Assembly: GCA_038150225.1 (NCBI GenBank)
Contig: JAYQWG010000030.1
Location: 1 to 24,521 of the forward strand
Direction: 5' to 3'
DNA: 24,521 nt
Source: Lucifugimonas sp038150225
GTDB lineage: Bacteria; Chloroflexota; Dehalococcoidia; Lucifugimonadales; Lucifugimonadaceae
Below the pieces are notes generated by a model that worked only from the letters and a program-made list of their open reading frames with translations, was not told the DNA's origin and did not search any database. Shown piece after piece: positions 22,477 to 24,521 of the stretch (the stretch's first letter is position 1; the number at the start of each line of letters is the position of its first letter). The position numbers were made by a program, and so were the translations under genes.

Positions 22477-23400
22477 CTAGCTCAACCCGTACTTCATTCG
22501 CTGTTCCAGTTCACGAAGTCGCTTGACCCGCTCCTGAACAGGTGGATGGGTTGAGAACAGATGCATCGACCCCTCGCCTTTCAAAGCGGCTGGGATGATG
22601 AGGAAAGCGTTTGCAGTCTGGAGTTTTCGTAAATCTTTATCAGGGATGTTGGCAACGGTTCCGCTGATTTTCTCAAGAGCGTCCGCCAGACCACCCGGAT
22701 CACCAGATATTTCCGCGCCAGTGTGGTCGGCACCGTATTCCCTGTATCGAGTAAGTGCGAGAACAAGGAGTTGACCGATGAAGTACACGGCAAGAGTCAC
22801 CAGGTACACCATCATCACTCCACCGCCGTTGTTGTTACGCCGATCTCCCATGCCACCGAACAACATGTTCCAGAACAGCATGGTCATCAGGAAGCTGGTG
22901 AGAGTTACAAGGAAGTTAGCAATCGCCAGAACGCGCATGTCTCGGTTCGCAACGTGGGCGAGTTCATGACCAATTACAGCTTGCAGTTCTCGGTCGTTTA
23001 GTCGACTCTGAATACCGGTTGTCACCGCTACAAGGGCGTTCTTCGGGTTTCGACCGGTCGCGAAAGCATTCGGGATAGGTGTGTCGATGATCGCAACTTT
23101 TGGCATCGGCATCTCATATCGATCAGCCAGCAATTTGATCATCTTGTGAAGCTCAGGAGCCTCACTTTCTGACACTTGTTTTGCCCCGGTTGACGCCAGA
23201 ATGAGTCGATCCGACATGAAGTACTGAACCAGCACCATGATTCCGACAATTCCAACTACAAAGTAGATCGGCATTCCAACCGAGAAAAGGAACAGTGCGA
23301 AGATGGCGTAAAGAAAGCCGAGCATGAACATGGTGAAGTACATACGACTAACCAGTCCTCGGTCTTTATGGAATTTCCTCGTACCTGTGGTCGACGTCAA
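22477..23400 (-). CDS. htpX: Membrane zinc metalloprotease HtpX (M48 family)
   Basis: HtpX degrades damaged membrane proteins, with its active site in the cytoplasm. The 307-residue protein has two N-terminal helices (about 20-41 and 44-62), the zinc motif HELAH (145-149), the third ligand Glu221 in REYGAD, and two further helices (about 158-182 and 195-217). A Gly/Asn-rich stretch (184-194) lies between the latter. The TTG start at 23400 has GAGG at 23407-23410, six bases away; a later Met20 would remove a short basic N-terminus. pspAB follows after a single base. It stands divergent from the IMPase-family gene across 136 bases, in which I find no strong promoter. Confidence 0.93.
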   Translation of the reverse strand: MTSTTGTRKFHKDRGLVSRMYFTMFMLGFLYAIFALFLFSVGMPIYFVVGIVGIMVLVQYFMSDRLILASTGAKQVSESEAPELHKMIKLLADRYEMPMPKVAIIDTPIPNAFATGRNPKNALVAVTTGIQSRLNDRELQAVIGHELAHVANRDMRVLAIANFLVTLTSFLMTMLFWNMLFGGMGDRRNNNGGGVMMVYLVTLAVYFIGQLLVLALTRYREYGADHTGAEISGDPGGLADALEKISGTVANIPDKDLRKLQTANAFLIIPAALKGEGSMHLFSTHPPVQERVKRLRELEQRMKYGLS

Positions 23401-23536
23401 TTAGGACCTCTCTGTGCAAAATGGGGCAAACGAATATTGAGGTGGGTAAAATTTTATCGTAGCAGGAGCAGCGACGGTATCTAGCTACACTCCTCTCCCA
23501 TCTCCACTTGTAATACGTTCTTACCTGGAAGTTAGA

Positions 23537-24493
23537 TTGACCTCTGATTCACAATCCTCGACCGTGTCCGACGCGAATCTTGAACTAATAGAAAGGTCGG
23601 TTGTACGAGCGGTCGAAAAAGCAGGTCAACTGGTTTCTAGCCGTTTCGGAACCGTTCTCGAAATTTCCAATAAAGGCGAACGGCCCGGTAAAGACCTGGT
23701 CACCGATGTCGACAAGGCAAGCCAGAAAATTATTGAAGTTGTGATGGAGGAAGATTTTCCTGACCACATGCTTCTCGGCGAGGAAGACCCACCTGATGAA
23801 CCACCAGCCGCAGCTGACTGGTTGTGGGTTGTAGATCCGATCGATGGAACTACAAACTTCGTCAACTCATCACCTGAGCACGCCATCTCTGCAGCCGTAC
23901 TTTACCGGGGTGAGCCGGTAGTAGCTGCAATCTGGATCCCATGGCCGAACTCCGACGGCAACTTGCTGATGCATGCCCGAAAAGGAAACGGAGCACGCAT
24001 TGGAGATCAAAAAATATCCGTTCACCCGGGATCAGAGAGCGGTCAACCAGCAGCCGGGGTGCTTTCTGGAATTCCGGGGTGGCTGGGACGCCGCTTCGCG
24101 TTCAAAGACGGGTTGGCAGGAAACCTGGGTGAAACTCGAATTGGTGGAAGCGCCTGCTATCAGCAATTCATGGTCGCGAACGGTTCAATGCAATATGCGA
24201 TCACAGGGGTTGCTCACACGTGGGATTTTGCAGCCGCTTTACTTCTCGTAAAAGAAGCAGGTGGAGAATTCCGGGCTAGGAACGAACACGCTATATTCAA
24301 ACCGTTCGATGGCTGGTCGACCGATTACGCGAACAATTCGAAGACGTACGAACGCCTGCGCAAATGGCGGGGTTTGGTTCTGTCTGGATCTCCGAAAACA
24401 GTTGACTACGTCGCGAGCCATTTGGAGCCTAGAAAACCCGGAATACGTGCTTCCATCCAACGCGGAATGAAGAACCTCTTCGGTCGCTCCTAG
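23537..24493 (+). CDS. Inositol monophosphatase family phosphatase
   Basis: The 318-residue protein carries the lithium-sensitive magnesium-dependent phosphatase motifs: GEE (81-83), DPIDGTTNF (100-108) and HTWDFAAALLLVKEAGG (227-243). All metal ligands appear intact. The family covers inositol-1-phosphatase, histidinol-phosphate phosphatase (HisN), CysQ and FBPase-like enzymes; reading alone does not decide. About 60 residues after 255 form an extra C-terminal tail ending in a basic IQRGMKNLFGRS. The TTG start at 23537 has GGAAG ten to six bases upstream; no in-frame ATG precedes it. The 28 bases after its stop contain GAGG but no start within the window, so the next gene is cut off. Confidence 0.88.
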   Translation: MTSDSQSSTVSDANLELIERSVVRAVEKAGQLVSSRFGTVLEISNKGERPGKDLVTDVDKASQKIIEVVMEEDFPDHMLLGEEDPPDEPPAAADWLWVVDPIDGTTNFVNSSPEHAISAAVLYRGEPVVAAIWIPWPNSDGNLLMHARKGNGARIGDQKISVHPGSESGQPAAGVLSGIPGWLGRRFAFKDGLAGNLGETRIGGSACYQQFMVANGSMQYAITGVAHTWDFAAALLLVKEAGGEFRARNEHAIFKPFDGWSTDYANNSKTYERLRKWRGLVLSGSPKTVDYVASHLEPRKPGIRASIQRGMKNLFGRS

Positions 24494-24521
24494 CGCTTAA
24501 CTCCCACTTGAGGATAAAAGG

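Noticed and set aside
1..24521. tRNA, rRNA, CRISPR arrays, insertion sequences or attachment sites
   Set aside because: I looked for conserved tRNA/rRNA segments, spaced direct repeats, transposase motifs and terminal inverted repeats and found none that could be supported.

Overview
This is a compact bacterial chromosome segment with short gaps between genes, seven blocks of genes on alternating strands, and no tRNA, rRNA, CRISPR, integrase or insertion sequence that I could find. The gene content (DUF1385/YqhQ-type protein beside rpmE, the HtpX-PspAB pair, an enoyl reductase of FabL type, MaoC-fold dehydratases in a fatty acid cluster, mid-range G+C, many TTG starts) fits a free-living, probably marine, member of the Chloroflexota (Dehalococcoidia/SAR202-like). 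That placement is an inference from gene content; no rRNA is present to confirm it.

Layout. (1) 160-4082, plus strand: an unrecognised small protein, then a fatty acid synthesis cluster: two MaoC/hot-dog dehydratase subunits, plsX, fabG and a FabL-type enoyl reductase. (2) 4068-5352, minus: an A-type Fe-S carrier followed by a YgfZ/GcvT-like protein. The YgfZ frame is open 63 codons upstream of the first conventional start and appears to begin at an ATT codon behind a perfect Shine-Dalgarno sequence. (3) 5529-9812, plus: a histidine cluster, hisH-hisA-(methyltransferase)-hisF-(HAD hydrolase)-hisIE. hisG, hisD, hisB and hisC are not in the window. (4) 9820-11735, minus: rplU-rpmA-rpmE, a strong terminator, then a DUF1385 membrane protein. 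(5) 11896-13142, plus: a glutamate dehydrogenase gene broken by two in-frame stops and one frameshift. (6) 13147-23400, minus: reading in the direction of transcription, htpX-pspAB-(degenerate glutamine amidotransferase-like gene)-gyrA, a terminator, an MMPL/RND transporter overlapping a CrtC/AttH-like lipoprotein, then a flavin reductase-like protein and a glycosyltransferase. (7) 23537-24493, plus: an inositol monophosphatase-family protein.

How the genes work together. The fab cluster supplies reduction, dehydration and second reduction of the acyl-ACP elongation cycle and passes acyl groups to phospholipid synthesis through PlsX. ErpA/IscA-like plus YgfZ form a plausible Fe-S delivery pair. 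HisH/HisF form IGP synthase, with HisIE and HisA upstream in the same pathway; the HAD protein and, further away, the IMPase-family protein are two candidates for histidinol-phosphate phosphatase. HtpX with PspAB points to membrane protein quality control. The MMPL transporter and the lipoprotein overlap and are probably translated together.

The observations I would follow first are the ATT start of ygfZ, the triple-lesion gdhA, the 39-bp alternating purine-pyrimidine inverted repeat just upstream of gyrA, the amidotransferase-like protein lacking all three catalytic residues, and the high share of TTG starts (10 of 27 intact genes). I did not find a convincing new defence or mobile system.
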